A DNA stretch of 64,000 nucleotides, taken from positions 41,898,575 to 41,962,574 of the forward strand of contig CM037876.1 in the NCBI GenBank assembly GCA_021292165.1, given 5' to 3'. A program made the position numbers and the translations under genes. Positions 36,151 to 48,375 of this stretch are shown here, piece after piece. Positions within the stretch are counted from its first letter, which is position 1. Every line of letters starts with the position of its first letter. The notes below the pieces were generated by a model. It had not been told where the DNA came from. It saw only the letters and a program-made list of their open reading frames with translations, and ran no database searches. The DNA is from Shinisaurus crocodilurus (taxonomy: Eukaryota > Chordata > Lepidosauria > Squamata > Shinisauridae).

Positions 36151-37923
36151 AGTCTTTAAAAGTGCCACAAGACTCTCTGTTGTTTTAGGAGATAATGCAG
36201 CTTTATTAAGATACTTCTGATCCAGCAAGGAAGATCCATGTGTGGAAGAAGCACACACAGCTGCTGCAGATGCAATTGAAATGTCTGGATTCATCTTTGG
36301 ATGTGGATAGCAATGCATATCCACAGCCAGGGTCACAAAATACCTGTGTGTGATTAGTTGCACCTAGCTGGAGTTGGAGAGGGGTCACTGTTGTCAGTTC
36401 AACAAAAACAGATAAAGGCTACAATTATGTGCATACTACTTAGTAGGACCTACTTCTGAGTAAACATGCTTAGGATCATGCTGAAAGTTCAGGAGGAACA
36501 CATAACTTATGATACCACAATTCCAGCAAATTAGACAAAGTTGTATATGACAAAGAGACAGGCACACACAAAAATAAAACATTAAAATGGCTCTCTGGTC
36601 TCCTTGTGCAAGGAGATAAGCCTAAATTATAGCACACAGTACATGCACTTATAATAGGCCCTCTCCAAATTAAAATCATAGAAGCAGCAGATGTGATGTT
36701 ATTATGTTTGAATTGCCCTTGAGAAAAAAATAAAACTGTTCTTAGTAACTGCTTGGTCAGTATGGAGTAACCCTTGCAAAGTCTGGAAAATGTTTTTCCA
36801 GATGTGCTACTTTATCATTAGAATTGAAATGTTACCCCCCCAAAAGAGTGTAAAGTCAATAAAGTATAAACTTGAATTATGCTCACACCACTTGAGCTTG
36901 AGTTTTAACCTACATGAGTCTTAACCAGAGGTGCAGAACCGCAGGTCTGAGGGCCAAATCCAGCCCAGCTGAGGGCCAAATCCAGCCCTCCAGGGTTCCA
37001 CAGATGGCCAACCCCTTCCCCTGGCCCCACTCCCTTTCCCACAACCACTGATTGGTAGTTTCCCAAATTGCTTTTGTGCTGTCCCCCCCCCCCCATTCTA
37101 AAAGATTGAAATGCCTCACCTAAATTACTGGCCACGTTTGCACAACATGGCAACCCACCCTGTGAATAAGCTACGGGATGTGCTACAGAGGACCAGGCTC
37201 ACCTGGTCCTCCCCCACCTTCCCCCTCAGTCCTCCACCCAGTATCCTAAGGGACTTGCCAGCTGAAGCCGCCTTGTCACCTCTCCCCGTTGCGATCGCAA
37301 GCCCTTTTGTGCTCACTGCAGCTTCCCCCCCCCCTTCTGCCCCTTTTTTGGAAGATCACTTTTTGTGATCTCCGAACAGCCACTGACAGCCCACCCAAGT
37401 GGCAGATTGGAGAGGGGCTGTCAGTGGTTTGCCACCTATTTTATTTATTTATTTATTTATTTTTGCACAACTGAATGTGAGCAAATATTTTCAGGTTGGT
37501 TTTTTTTTGCCGGTTTTCTAGAGTTGCACAATTGCGCAACTCTGAATAGCCGAAATGGGAAGGCTTGCCTGGGCAATGTCCTGGTAAGTGCCTGCTGTTA
37601 AAGTGCAGCAGGTAGGTACCAACTATGGACATTGACCAAGAGAGCCTGCAAATAGTTTATTTTGTTACTTGGCGACGTTCACTTGACAACTGTGAAACAG
37701 AGAGCTGTCAAAGGAAAGAAAAGCTGTGAGGGATCTTTGCTCGTGAAATGGGGTGGCGACTCCCCCCCTTTGCAGTGAGATCCAGGGTTTTTAGTGTTCC
37801 CCGCATAGTTCCCAGTGCCCCCACCTTTTCCTCACTTTCCTGAGTCTCCAGCTACTCAAAAAGGCTTTTCGTGAACACTTCTTTTGACAGTTGTTAAAAA
37901 AAAAAAAGGCTTTTCATTTTAAA

Positions 37924-38330
37924 ACTCTGACAAATCTTTGTATTTGTTTTTTGACAGGAAAATATACGCAGATTCATGGCTGCATATTTCTATCAAAAAA
38001 CAAATGCAGAGATTTGCCAGAGAGATGTTATGTTCACGTGCTCTCTTCTTCCCTCCTCCCTTCACACACACCACTCTTAGTTTGATCAAGCCACAGCTAA
38101 CCATTACATTAGAACTGGCAAACTCTGGTTTAAGTGAGCCCTCCAAATCAGGATTGCAAACCTGAATCAAACTCTGGTTTGCAATCCTGGTTTGGTGGGC
38201 TCACTTAAACCAGAGTTCACCAGTTTAGGATTAATGGCAAACTGTGCTTTGATCAAATCAGGAGTGGTCTATTAAGCAGAGTGTGTGAAGGGAGGAGGGA
38301 AGAAGAGGGGAAAGAGGGAGCGCATGAACC
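37924..38330. repeat. Two adjacent long inverted repeats (foldback cluster)
   Basis: Stem 1: 37924-37970 pairs with 37980-38025 (arms about 46 bases, e.g. CAAATCTTTGTATTTGTTTT). Stem 2: 38031-38163 pairs with 38181-38330 (arms about 130-150 bases, e.g. ACTCTGGTTTAAGTGAGCCC in both), with a 12-base excess in the right arm and a loop near 38172. No coding capacity and no family that I can name. Confidence 0.8.
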
Positions 38331-39260
38331 TAGCATGTTGGAAATGTGATGTCTGTATGCAGCCAGTGACTTGTTGCAAACCAGAGAGAATATATCTGAA
38401 AGACATTATGACCATTTTAACATGACTTCACTTAAAGATTAATGTCTTGCAATATTTCTGTCAGATCTTGCTAGCTTAACTTGTTATGGGGGATTTCCTC
38501 TCCCCAGCACTGCCACCACCTATCGGGAAACTGCTTATTCACTGGGCAATCCCACCTATGGGGTATCTTATTGAGAGCAAATGCTTATATATCCCCATCC
38601 CTATCCCCATCCCCATCCCCTTCCCCTTCTTCTTCTGCCTTTTCCCCAATACTGGGAAATATTTCTGGGCCTCAGGAAATCTCTGCCACTATAACTCAGA
38701 GTTCCATGACCTGACCCTTTTCCATTGCCACCAATTCTGTTAGAATACTTTAAAACCTCCTCATAGCTGGTATAAGAGGCTTAGGCATGAGATGGGCACC
38801 AACACTAGGGACAAGATGAACTATTAAACAAGTAATTTATTAAAGGGATGTTTTGTGCATAAGGGATTACTAATATTTACTTTGGGGTTTTCAAAAGACT
38901 GATTAGTGACAATTCTTTAGGATTCAAGAGACATTGTTGCTGTTACAAGGACTTCCTTTACCTCAGGGCAAATTCCCTAAACCTCCAACCCAGTCAAATA
39001 CCCTTACAACCTGGTCCAGCTTCTGGATACAGTCTTTCTTTATCACTGTTGTATTTCTGGCTCCTTGGACAGTTTATCTGGGTTTTTACTGCCTGCTTGT
39101 ATAACCTTCTTCTGGCAAGATCTTAAGGCAGCCTTTTGGCATAACAGAGGCACCTGCTCCCTACTCTTGATCTTCAACAGACACCTAAGGTTATCCCACA
39201 GAGGAAGAATAGCTTAATATTCAAGCCTTAGCTATTCACTTTCTCTTCAGCTTTCTCCTA

Positions 39261-40087
39261 GGCTTACGCTGGCTCAGCTTGTCTGACCGTGGAAAGCTAA
39301 GCAGGGTCAGGCCTGGTTATTACTGTTGGTGCATGTGTGCGTGAGCAGCAGAGTGCGTGTGCGCATGGGAGATTTAAAATCCTGTCTGTGTGCTAGCAGA
39401 GGCCTGTTATGCCACTCACAGATCTTCCAGATCTCAGCTCCCCCCTTTTCGCAGCATGCAGCGTGTTGTGAAGATGCCAGCCCAGCCTGCCTGTAATCCA
39501 ACTTGCTTCCAGCTTCCCCGTTTGCAGATTAATCCATGGGGTCAGGAAACACTCTGTAACACCACAGGTCTAATTCTACCTGTTTATTCACTTAGCAAGT
39601 AAAGTTCTACAGAGTATACATTTCCTAGTTACAGTCCATGTGCAGAGTATAAATGCATAGCAAGCATTACATCCAGTGGAGTAAGTTGAGCTTCACTCCA
39701 CCTCAGCAAAGAAGTTACATTGTTGCAGTGACAAAAGTCCAGCAAGAAGAACAAAGGAGAAGAGAGAAAGCAGTCCTGTCTCTCTCTAAGATGGCTTCAG
39801 ACAGAAAACAAGTTAGCACGTCATCAGAACATACAAACTATGTGACTAGCTCATAATGCTCCCACGGTCTAGGCTTCCCATGCGAAAAACACGAGAACCC
39901 AGAAAGACATAAACTTGTTTACAGCCATTCTGTTCTTTCCATGTGTAAACAGTGTGCTACAACTGGTGAAGTGATACATATCACAACAATTACTTGGATG
40001 GAAGACCCCTCCTCTAGTTTCCTGCATTGAGCAGGGGGTTGGACCCGATAGCCTTGTAGGCTCCTTCCAACTCTATGATCTATGAAA
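39261..40087 (+). mobile_element. 5S rRNA-headed SINE copy 4, split by a solo LTR
   Basis: Head at 39261-39323 (GGCTTACGCTGGCTCAGC to GGCCTGGTTATTAC), remainder at 39989-40087 (ATTACTTGGATGGAAGACC to CTATGATCTATGAAAA). The LTR lies between. Joining across the gap restores the order seen in the other copies. Confidence 0.88.
39324..39988 (-). mobile_element. Solo LTR (665 bp) of an LTR retroelement
   Basis: Bounded by TGTTG...CAACA and flanked by a perfect 5-bp duplication ATTAC (39319-39323 and 39989-39993). On the minus strand an AATAAA signal (about 39583-39590) follows a TATA-like element (about 39645) at a spacing usual for an LTR, so minus is the likelier direction. No internal genes are present. 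The family, an endogenous retrovirus or Gypsy type, cannot be told from this alone. Confidence 0.85.
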
Positions 40088-41002
40088 ACACCACATACCA
40101 ACCAGACCTTCTCACTCTCTGACTCCCACAGATTAACTCTCAACTGTCAGACCTTAAATGTCATTGTGCAGCCACACCTTTCCACCTAGCTAAAATCCAA
40201 AGACAATCAGAACTGAATTTACCTGATCCAGGCCCCATCTAACAATATTCAAAGTGATTCTCCCCCTTCAGAACATCCCTAAGCAACTACTACACCAGCC
40301 TTTGACAATAGCAAAACAAGGGCTCAGGCCTACTCAGATACACTGTAGCCTCACAGAGGCCACACAAAGTAAACATTACATGACACCAGCAGTTATATAC
40401 AGGACATTACTTCACACTTTTTGATTACCATTAAGGGCATAAACAGCCTAGATTTCTCAGCCATATTTTTGCTATACCGCCCATGTTTAGTTCTTTATTT
40501 ACAATGTTCCCAGTGATATTAGCATTATGTATACAGTACTTTAAAATAGAGCAACTGTGACATCATTAAGTAGGTAAAATTGCCAACAAAACATGAGTTG
40601 ATTTGCCAAATGCTTTAATGCAAGATCAATGTGATGCCTGAAAAGAATTGGAGACCATCCTGACTGTTTGTCCTGCAGGTGAACCTAACCCAAAGATTGT
40701 TTTGCCTGTGTGCTTTGGATAGAAAGATGGAATTTTCTCTATACTGGTGGTTTAAGTGGAAAATTATAGTTGCAAAATAAATGTCTGTCAGTCCTGACAA
40801 ATCTTTACCATGTACTCAGTACATTTTTACTGCAAAGCTAGCATATTTGGTTTCATTTAGATCTGGCCTATATGTTTTTGCAATCATTTTTATGCAGAGT
40901 GCCCAGTAGGTATAAAATACAACTGTGAAATCCCAGGGTAGGTATAGTTCCCACGTAGCCTGGACAATTTGTTCAAACCAAGCCACCAAACCTCATGGGT
41001 AC

Positions 41003-41095
41003 ACAGGAAGCTGCCTTCTACTGCATAGGCCATCAGTCCATTGAAGTCAGCATTGTCCACACAGACTGGTAGTGGCTCTCCATCTGGTTTCATGC
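41003..41095 (-). mobile_element. tRNA-derived SINE (second family), 3' part
   Basis: Reverse copy of the tail: AGGAAGCTGCCTTCTACTGC, GGCCATCAGTCCATTGAAG, AGACTGGTAGTGGCTCTCCA. Confidence 0.55.
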
Positions 41096-41149
41096 ATTCA
41101 GCACAAGGGTAGTTCAGCTTATATAGACCCTGTAGCAACTAGATCTAAC

Positions 41150-41222
41150 ATGGGGGTGGGCAACTTGTGCCCCTAGCCAGCACAGCCAATGGTGAGGGTT
41201 GATGCACAAGTTGCCCAGCTCT
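41150..41222. mobile_element. Short hAT-type MITE
   Basis: Ends GGGGTGGGCAACTTGT and ACAAGTTGCCCAGCTCTG; the internal part is much reduced. Confidence 0.6.
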
Positions 41223-41814
41223 GCTAACAGCAACCACTCAGATCTTTAATCTTCATTCCATAAAGGGAAAGAGTGTTTCTCAGTCTCAACCTCAATTTCT
41301 GATCAAATTTGCACCCCGCTGTGCTCCCAGTGAAGCATATGTTGCAGCTCCATCCAACATGCAAATGGACTCCATCACATTGATGAATCTTGGGTATTCT
41401 TAAAATAATAAGGCATTACAGGCCCTCACCATTTGGTGGATTATGGGCTGTTTTTTCCCATAACCAGGGGTGTTGCAGACCTCAGGCTTGTGGGAACTTT
41501 GAAGGGTTGTTTTTTTAAAAAAATTAGAACACAGAGGCCTACCAAACCGAATCCAAACACAAAATGGTGGCTTGGGGGGAGAGCAGAGTCTTCTGCAGCC
41601 CCATGAACAAAACACAGGCATATATACAAATCTACATGCAGGTTACCAGAAAACAGAGATTGTTCTAACACAACACTGTAAAGGTGACCAGTAGAGCTGA
41701 GCAAAGACCTGCTCAAAAGCAATCAATTAGTACCCCTGTTTTACAGATGAGAGACACTGAGGTGGAGAGATAAGCAATTAGCACAAGGCCAGCTATGTCA
41801 GAATTTCCCTCCCT

Positions 41815-41930
41815 TGAAATTGTACTTGCTCCCAATGGGAGTCAGAAATCCTCTGCAATTTACTGCAAATCACCTAGAGGTCTAACAGTTGATCCCAATC
41901 TACTTACTGCCTGCCCCTACTCTATACCTT
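41815..41930 (-). repeat. Unassigned repeat (same family as 30745-30870)
   Basis: The reverse complement gives GATTGGGATCAACTGTTAGA, CCTCTAGGTGATTTGCAGTA and GAGGATTTCTGACTCCC. Confidence 0.55.
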
Positions 41931-42792
41931 TACACTAAGTAAACCTGATGTTTATCTCCAAGCTGTGAAAAGCTTCACCTGCTCATTTTTACAGACCAAA
42001 CTTCTGTTAAAGGCACAAAAAGCAGTCCAGGTTTGCTTTTTCTAGTCAGTTGGAGTCAAGTTCTGTCAAATCCTATAGTCCCTCAGCTGGTGGATCTCAA
42101 GTATAGGACTGCACCTTAAGTGACTTTATACTTGAGCTTGGATACAACATTGACAGTACAATTCCATGCATGTCTAAACAGTACGTGCCATTGGGTTCAA
42201 AAATACTGGTACTTGCTCATTCCCAGGTAAGTGTGCATAGGATTGCAGCCTTAAGCTGCAGTCTTATACACACTTAGCTGGAAGTAGGTCCCATTGAACT
42301 CAATGGGCTTTACTTATGAATAGACATGCCTAAGATTGCACTGTTAGTCTCTCAGAGGGTTTAGCTTTTGACTGTATTGTGTCTCTGGTATGCTTTACTG
42401 ACGGAAATGAAATTACATCCCACTAACTGTAAAGGGAGGTTAAGCATGTGCTCAAGTCTCCCATTTTAACCAGTTGGGCTTGAAATTGCACCCTACTTCT
42501 CCAGTTAAAATCAAATAAATGCAACCTTAACTGTCTGGACACAGACAAAGTTTAGCTCAGCATTTATTTAAACCAAAAATAATTCAGTACAGGTTTCCCA
42601 CAATGCATACACTTTGAAAGCTCCAAGGAGTTCACATCTTTCACTGGCACAGTTTTATTCTGAACCAGCAGCACAAACACGTAACATGATTCCTCCCCTG
42701 TTACACAGCCAGTGAGAGAGCGATAAAATTACCTTGACTTACTAGGCAGTCCTAAAAATAGAGCACTCCCGCACACATCTCCCCTTCATCGT

Positions 42793-42820
42793 TTATATAT
42801 ATATATATATATATATATGG
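42793..42820. repeat. (AT)n microsatellite
   Basis: Uninterrupted TA/AT tract of about 26 bases. Confidence 0.93.
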
Positions 42821-43257
42821 GAAGTCTAAAGATCCAGGAGGAAGTGATATGGTTACTGTGTAGGGACCTTCCACTATATTAATTACAGGGAACAGTATAG
42901 TTTGAGATGAATTTCCCCCCTCTCTATGAAGTTTCCATCTACAAGGTGGTAAAAGTAGTAAGATGGTAATTAAGGAAGTACTAAATCATATAATGGCATT
43001 TTAAAAATACAAAAGTAGAAGAGATCCATTACATTGCCTGGGACTCAGAGTTCGCTCTCACTGGCAGGAGTGCCCCCTGAGCAGAGTTCCACTAACTGGG
43101 CACTCCTGCCATTGGAAGTGTGTGTGTGGGGGGGGGGCATTCACCAAACCCCCTTTCCCCTGCAGCCCCTCAAATCTGCTCTAGAAGGCTGGGTGACTCA
43201 GCAAAAATCACCTCTATCCACCACCCCCATGGCACCATCCACTAGCCCAGTGGTTCC

Positions 43258-43356
43258 CAGACAGGAATCCTTCCCAGCCCTACCTGGAGATGCCATGGAT
43301 CGAACCTAGGGCCTTCTGCATGGAAAGTAGATTTTCTATCACTGAGCTATGGTCCC
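43258..43356 (-). mobile_element. tRNA-derived SINE (second family), 5' part
   Basis: The reverse complement holds an A box (TAGCTCAGTGATAGAA) and B box (GGTTCGATCC) and the following CATCTCCAGGTAGGGCTGG. Confidence 0.65.
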
Positions 43357-44133
43357 TGTGAAATGGATTCTGCTGTGTGTAAGAAAAGTTAGCAACCCTC
43401 ACAGGTAGGAAACAGATTCACTGGGTATTATGCTCAAGTGCTGATGCAACCTGGGCACCCATGCATGGGACATAAGAACACTGCCATGATAATAGATCAA
43501 ATCAAGATCTATCTACTCCCGTATTTGGCTTCCAGCAGTGGTCTGGCAGAGGTTGGTGGATGCTCAGAAGCAGGACAAAAGGCGATGGTTATCTCATGTG
43601 CTTGCTCCCAGCATCTAGAACTCACAGGTATACACCATTTGAACAAGGATATTCCATTTAATTATCATGACTAATGGCTATTGACAGACCAGCTGAACTA
43701 ATGAAGGTGTGCTTTCCCATCCATTTCTCACTGCCAACACATACTGTATGTGTATCCACCTCAGCATTAGTCACATGCATGCAATCCTTTTTTGAGCGCA
43801 AGCATCTTTGGATCAGAACCATCACCTGCATTGCTGTGCCCACAGAGAGGTCCAAGAAATAACTCTTGAGTACTCAATTAATATATTGCTTGCTAGGAAG
43901 ACAGTTAACTTATTTTAAGAACAACAACAATATGATGTTCTGTGGCAAGCAACATTGAATCCACTATTTCTGGCATGTTGACTGGTAAAAGTTACCAATT
44001 ATTTGAGCTATTATATAGCAAATAAATATAGATATATACATATATGGATCAGAATAAATACTACATATCACAGGCTTTTAAATTAATACTATTTACCTTA
44101 ATTTCTTTCCTGAGCAATATAATTAACTAAGGG

Positions 44134-44224
44134 TGCAACCTATGCATGTTTAGACAGAAAAAAGTCCTACAACATGCTGGGAGTTGTAGGATGTTTTTCT
44201 GTCTAAATATGCATAGGATTGTGC
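44134..44224. mobile_element. Hairpin MITE, TAA-flanked
   Basis: About 90 bp, almost fully palindromic: GGGTGCAACCTATGCATG ... ATGCATAGGATTGTGCC with the stem CCTACAA/TTGTAGG in the middle, next to TAA. A 3-bp TAA duplication suggests a PIF/Harbinger parent (inferred). Confidence 0.6.
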
Positions 44225-44412
44225 CTTAAGTGATCCTATGCTCATTATTTTAGGTGAGCAGGCACATATACCTTCGTAATATCAGCACTACTCACAGCAT
44301 AACCCCCCCCCCCTCAGCTGATGTATCTGGAGTAGAGGATTGCACCCTTTGGGTTCTTTTTCCTTTTTTTTTCTTATCTAAATTGCTAATTAGACATGTA
44401 GGAGTGTGCTAT

Positions 44413-44525
44413 CATAGATCATAGATCATAGGTTGAGGAGCCTACAGGCTATCGACACCCCTGTCAGCGAGGTGTTCCGTAAATAACAGGCCGACCCAGC
44501 TTCCTCAGACAGCTGAGCATGACAT
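44413..44525 (-). mobile_element. Diverged 5S-headed SINE, copy 5
   Basis: The reverse complement begins GCTCAGCTGTCTGAGGAAGC, has a shortened 5S region and keeps GATAGCCTGTAGGCTCCT and repeated ATGATCTATG at the end. It is older than the other copies and has internal deletions. Confidence 0.65.
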
Positions 44526-44649
44526 TGAGCCATTCCTAGAAGTTAACCAGAGGTAAGTCCCTCTATGTTCAATGAGACTACAGGCGCCTTCCTATATTGA
44601 ATATCTTTCAGCTGAGAGGCTATAACATTCAGCAGAAGCATGCTGAGGC

Positions 44650-44960
44650 ATGGCAATGTGATGGACATGCTCTTAGCTTGGCCTGCATGGCTTGGCTCTC
44701 TCCATGTCTGTGTGGCTGTTGTCATTGGCATGGTCCCTGACTGGAAGGCTGTGACTGTGTTTTCAGGGATACTATGTGTGCGTGTGTGTCATTTAACACT
44801 TTTTGGGGTTATTTTCCTTATTGTATGTTTCCCCCTTCTTCTTGTGGACTGAACATGCACTGGATATGGCAGCTGTTCCATGGACATATCTCCTCCGCTG
44901 CTGCCATATCCGCTTCGCCACTGCCCCAAGCATAATGAGAATATATGATTGCTCTGCCTC
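44650..44960 (+). repeat. Unassigned dispersed repeat, copy 2
   Basis: Same order of blocks: TTAGCTTGGCCTGCATGGCT, CATTGGCATGGTCCCTGACTGG (partly quoted), GACTGAACATGCACTGGATA, ATTGCTCTGCC. Confidence 0.6.
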
Positions 44961-44971
44961 TCTCCCATATA

Positions 44972-45205
44972 CAGGCAGTCTCCGAGTTAAGAACATCCGA
45001 CTTACAGACAACCCATACTTAAGAACGGACTTCTGGGTTCCCCGGCGCTACATCATTTACGTAGAGTACATGGCGTAGCATACTACACAATTTGCGTAAA
45101 TGCCGATTTTAACATATAGAATGCTATGCTGTTCCAACTTACATACAAATTTGACTTAAAGACATTCTTAAGAACAGAACTCGTTCGTAACCTGGGGACT
45201 GCCTG
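44972..45205. mobile_element. TA-flanked MITE, family A
   Basis: 234 bp in opposite orientation to the 32-kb copy; ends CAGGCAGTCTCCGAGTTAAG / TAACCTGGGGACTGCCTG, flanked by TA. Confidence 0.82.
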
Positions 45206-47835
45206 TATATGTTTAAGACTGCAGCCCTAATAAGACGATTACAAAGATAAGCAAAAGATAAAAATCCTGAATCAGAAGGAAAAACTTTTGATAACCACAA
45301 GAAATACCCACTCATCTTCAGGAAAAGGTGAGAGAGTAAAGGTCAAACTGCTAGACTTAGTAAACTTGATAATAGAAAGTCAGGAAATAAGGTGCTGACA
45401 GGCAGGGGGACTTCTGGGGAAGGACGTGGAAAAAAAAGAGATAGGCTTACATCAGCAGTGAGGGGGTATGACAAAAAGATGTATGGAAAGACTCCAACGC
45501 CCTATTCAGAAGTTACTACTCGCGCATACACCGTGACCTGAGAGTAGGGATGTGTCAACTAGTCCTGCCCCTGGTATCGTGCATGCTAATTAGCCCTGAC
45601 TAGTTGCACAGAAGCCTTTGCATGTACAGCTATACATGCGAAAGCTCTGTCCCTGCAAACATTCATGATGTACACACAGACGCCAAGGGGTTGGGCTAAG
45701 TCAGCCTATACAACATCAGGGACAGGGCTGGTAGGTGTGTCCCTGCTCATACATGGGTCTATACACAAAAAATAACTTCTGATTAGGGCTAAAGTGACAG
45801 ATTGGATAGATTCCAATAGGCACAGGAACCTTTCCCTTCCTCCTACCAATCATATGTCTTGTTTGCATTGTGGAAGGAGGGAGATTAACTCTGAATTGGG
45901 CTGTATATCTTTGACCTACAGTTGTTCTAATTACTTTGCAATATTTGTATCTTGCTATTTTTCCAAGGAACCCAGAAGAACAGCATACATGGGGTTTCCT
46001 GATAGTCTCTCATCCAGATCGTAGGTAGGCTAAACCTGCTTAGGATTTATTCAAGTAAGTTAGTGGATGAGTGCCCCAGCCAAATTTTAGCCTTGGCCTC
46101 ATAGGATGTGATTCTAAGTACAATATCCAGTTCCGATGTAATAGATGGAGGAAAGATAGCCTTAGTCCTGGGAGATGGCCATACTGCTGTCTCCCTCCTT
46201 TAAAAAAGAAAAGCTTCAGTGGGAGTGCATAGCCTTCCAAGGAGTAAATAAAAATCAAATTAAAGCAGAAGCTAATGAAATCTGCACCAGGATCGGTATC
46301 CATGGTAACATACATTTTCACCATTAGGCTGGCTAAATTTTCCTGTGCTGGGATGGTACAAGTGGGAAGTGCTGAAGTATGAAAAAATATTTAAAATGTC
46401 ATGAAAGTAAGCAGGTAATGGTTGAGGATAGTTGTATTACTTGTCACTATTTACATCCTAGGCAACATCCAATAGGTGTATGTGAGACTAGAGCAATCAC
46501 ATTCCACACAGCAACTGCTATAGCAGTGGTTGAATACATTCCCAGGAGAAGAATTTTCTTCCCCCAGGTACAAAATATAGCTCATCCAGTATTGAGAAAA
46601 TTCAATAGCTTTGCAACAAAAATACAAGGTTGTGGGAAAACATTTCTACTGTACACAGGAAATGGATAACAACTATGATAACATACTAGCCATAATCATA
46701 TTGAAGAGATGATGAGTTGGATCCAGACTTTGTCATACTTTGAGTAGGCCTATTGAATTCAGTGGGACTTATGTTAGTCACTTATTTAAATTCCACTGAT
46801 TTCAGTGGGTCTACTCACAGACTGAGTTGTCATTCTGTAAATTAAAGATATTATTTTCATGTTAGGATTACTTATGCTAAGCATGTCATATAAAGGAAAG
46901 TGGTTTGTTCTTTCTTGGCGATGGAAGCACTCCAACTTTCTGAAGTGACTCTTGAATATTTTGACTCATCTGTCTTCCAGTGGTCAAATGCATTCTGATC
47001 ATCATAACTCTAATAAAAGAAAGGTTAAATGGCACTGATGCACTTAAAACCCAGGAGGAAGTTTAGTCTCACACACAGCAAAAATGTCATGGTTACTTCC
47101 TTATCATGTAGATCAAATGACAATCAAGAATCTCTTACTAGAAAAGTAACCAAACACCCTTTGCTAATGTGTTTAGCTAGCTGCTCTGATATGACTGTGC
47201 ATATCCCTGTCAAAATTAACTTTGTTACTTCATTTGCTATTTTGCTGGCATTTTAGCTAGATCAGCATGTTTCCCAGTACTTCAGATTGCATATCCTTCT
47301 TAGCAAATCTGTTCCTAATCTACACATGTAAGAATGTTAATAATCATGCACCATTCACTTCAAAACAGCCTTCTTAGCCCTCATTAGAATCCCTGCTTAA
47401 TTTACATATTGCAATCATTATAACTGGGAGAGTACAGCAGTTCACCAAAACATTATTTTTAAAAAAATATGTTACTGATGGGAAATCCAGTTTTTAAAAA
47501 GGGAATCATAACAATCATATAGTTTAGGAATGCAGACTGTGAGCAATTATCAGTGAATGCCCTTGTTTTTGTAAAGGCTTTGAAATTCAAGGGTAATAAA
47601 TCATTAGGGATAATAATCATAATAATGAATACAATCACCCAACCCATTGAAATAAAAAGGATATAAAATGCTTAGCTTTTGCTAGATAGTGCCCAATTAT
47701 ATTGATGAAGCTCCACACTCTTGAGTTTGGGCAGGCTTACAAAAGAAGTTAAAATACAGTTGTTCACCAGGCACTTATATGATATAACAATGTTCTATAA
47801 AGACACATCAAATATTTGATGCCAAGTATTTTCAA

Positions 47836-48375
47836 GGTGTACAGGTGTCTGGACTGGTGCTGGCATATAAAAGCTTATGAGGGCAATTTCCTAGTGATCT
47901 GGATATATTAGTTGGGGTGATTCAAATTCTATTTTGAGATGTAAAGGTGGTGAAACCCTAGTTCCTTCTTTGTATTTATGTTTCCTGTGTGAGAAATAGG
48001 GATACCCACACAGACATTTTGGAATGTGCAGTAGTGTGCAGCTGCTCATAGGGAAGAGGCTCCTGGTGGTCTGCTCATATGATTTGAGGTGGACTAAAAT
48101 GTATTTGGGGATGAACAGCTGCTCAAATTCCATTTCCCTATTCATATTTTGTTACTACTATGAGGGGTACAGGTACCCAATTTTTGAGAATGTAGCACAG
48201 AGCAGCTCTTATTGGGCAATCTCCCAGAGGTCTAGTCATGTGACCTAGAGTGATTCAATATATAGCCTTGAAGTAGGTGCAGTACAACTGAAATCCTAGC
48301 CTTTGGGTTAAATTTTGTTTCCATTGTGGGAGATGAGGACACTCTACCTAAGACTGCGTTGTGCATACATGAACT
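47836..48375. repeat. Degenerate tandem repeat, unit about 165 bp
   Basis: Three units: 47881-48050, 48051-48213 and 48214-48375, plus a partial unit at 47836-47880. Shared landmarks are GGGCAATTTCC/GGGCAATCTCC at the start, GGTGATTCAAAT/GAGTGATTCAAT, a T-rich middle and GAGAATGTAGCACAGAGCAGC near the end. The units are well diverged. Confidence 0.65.
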
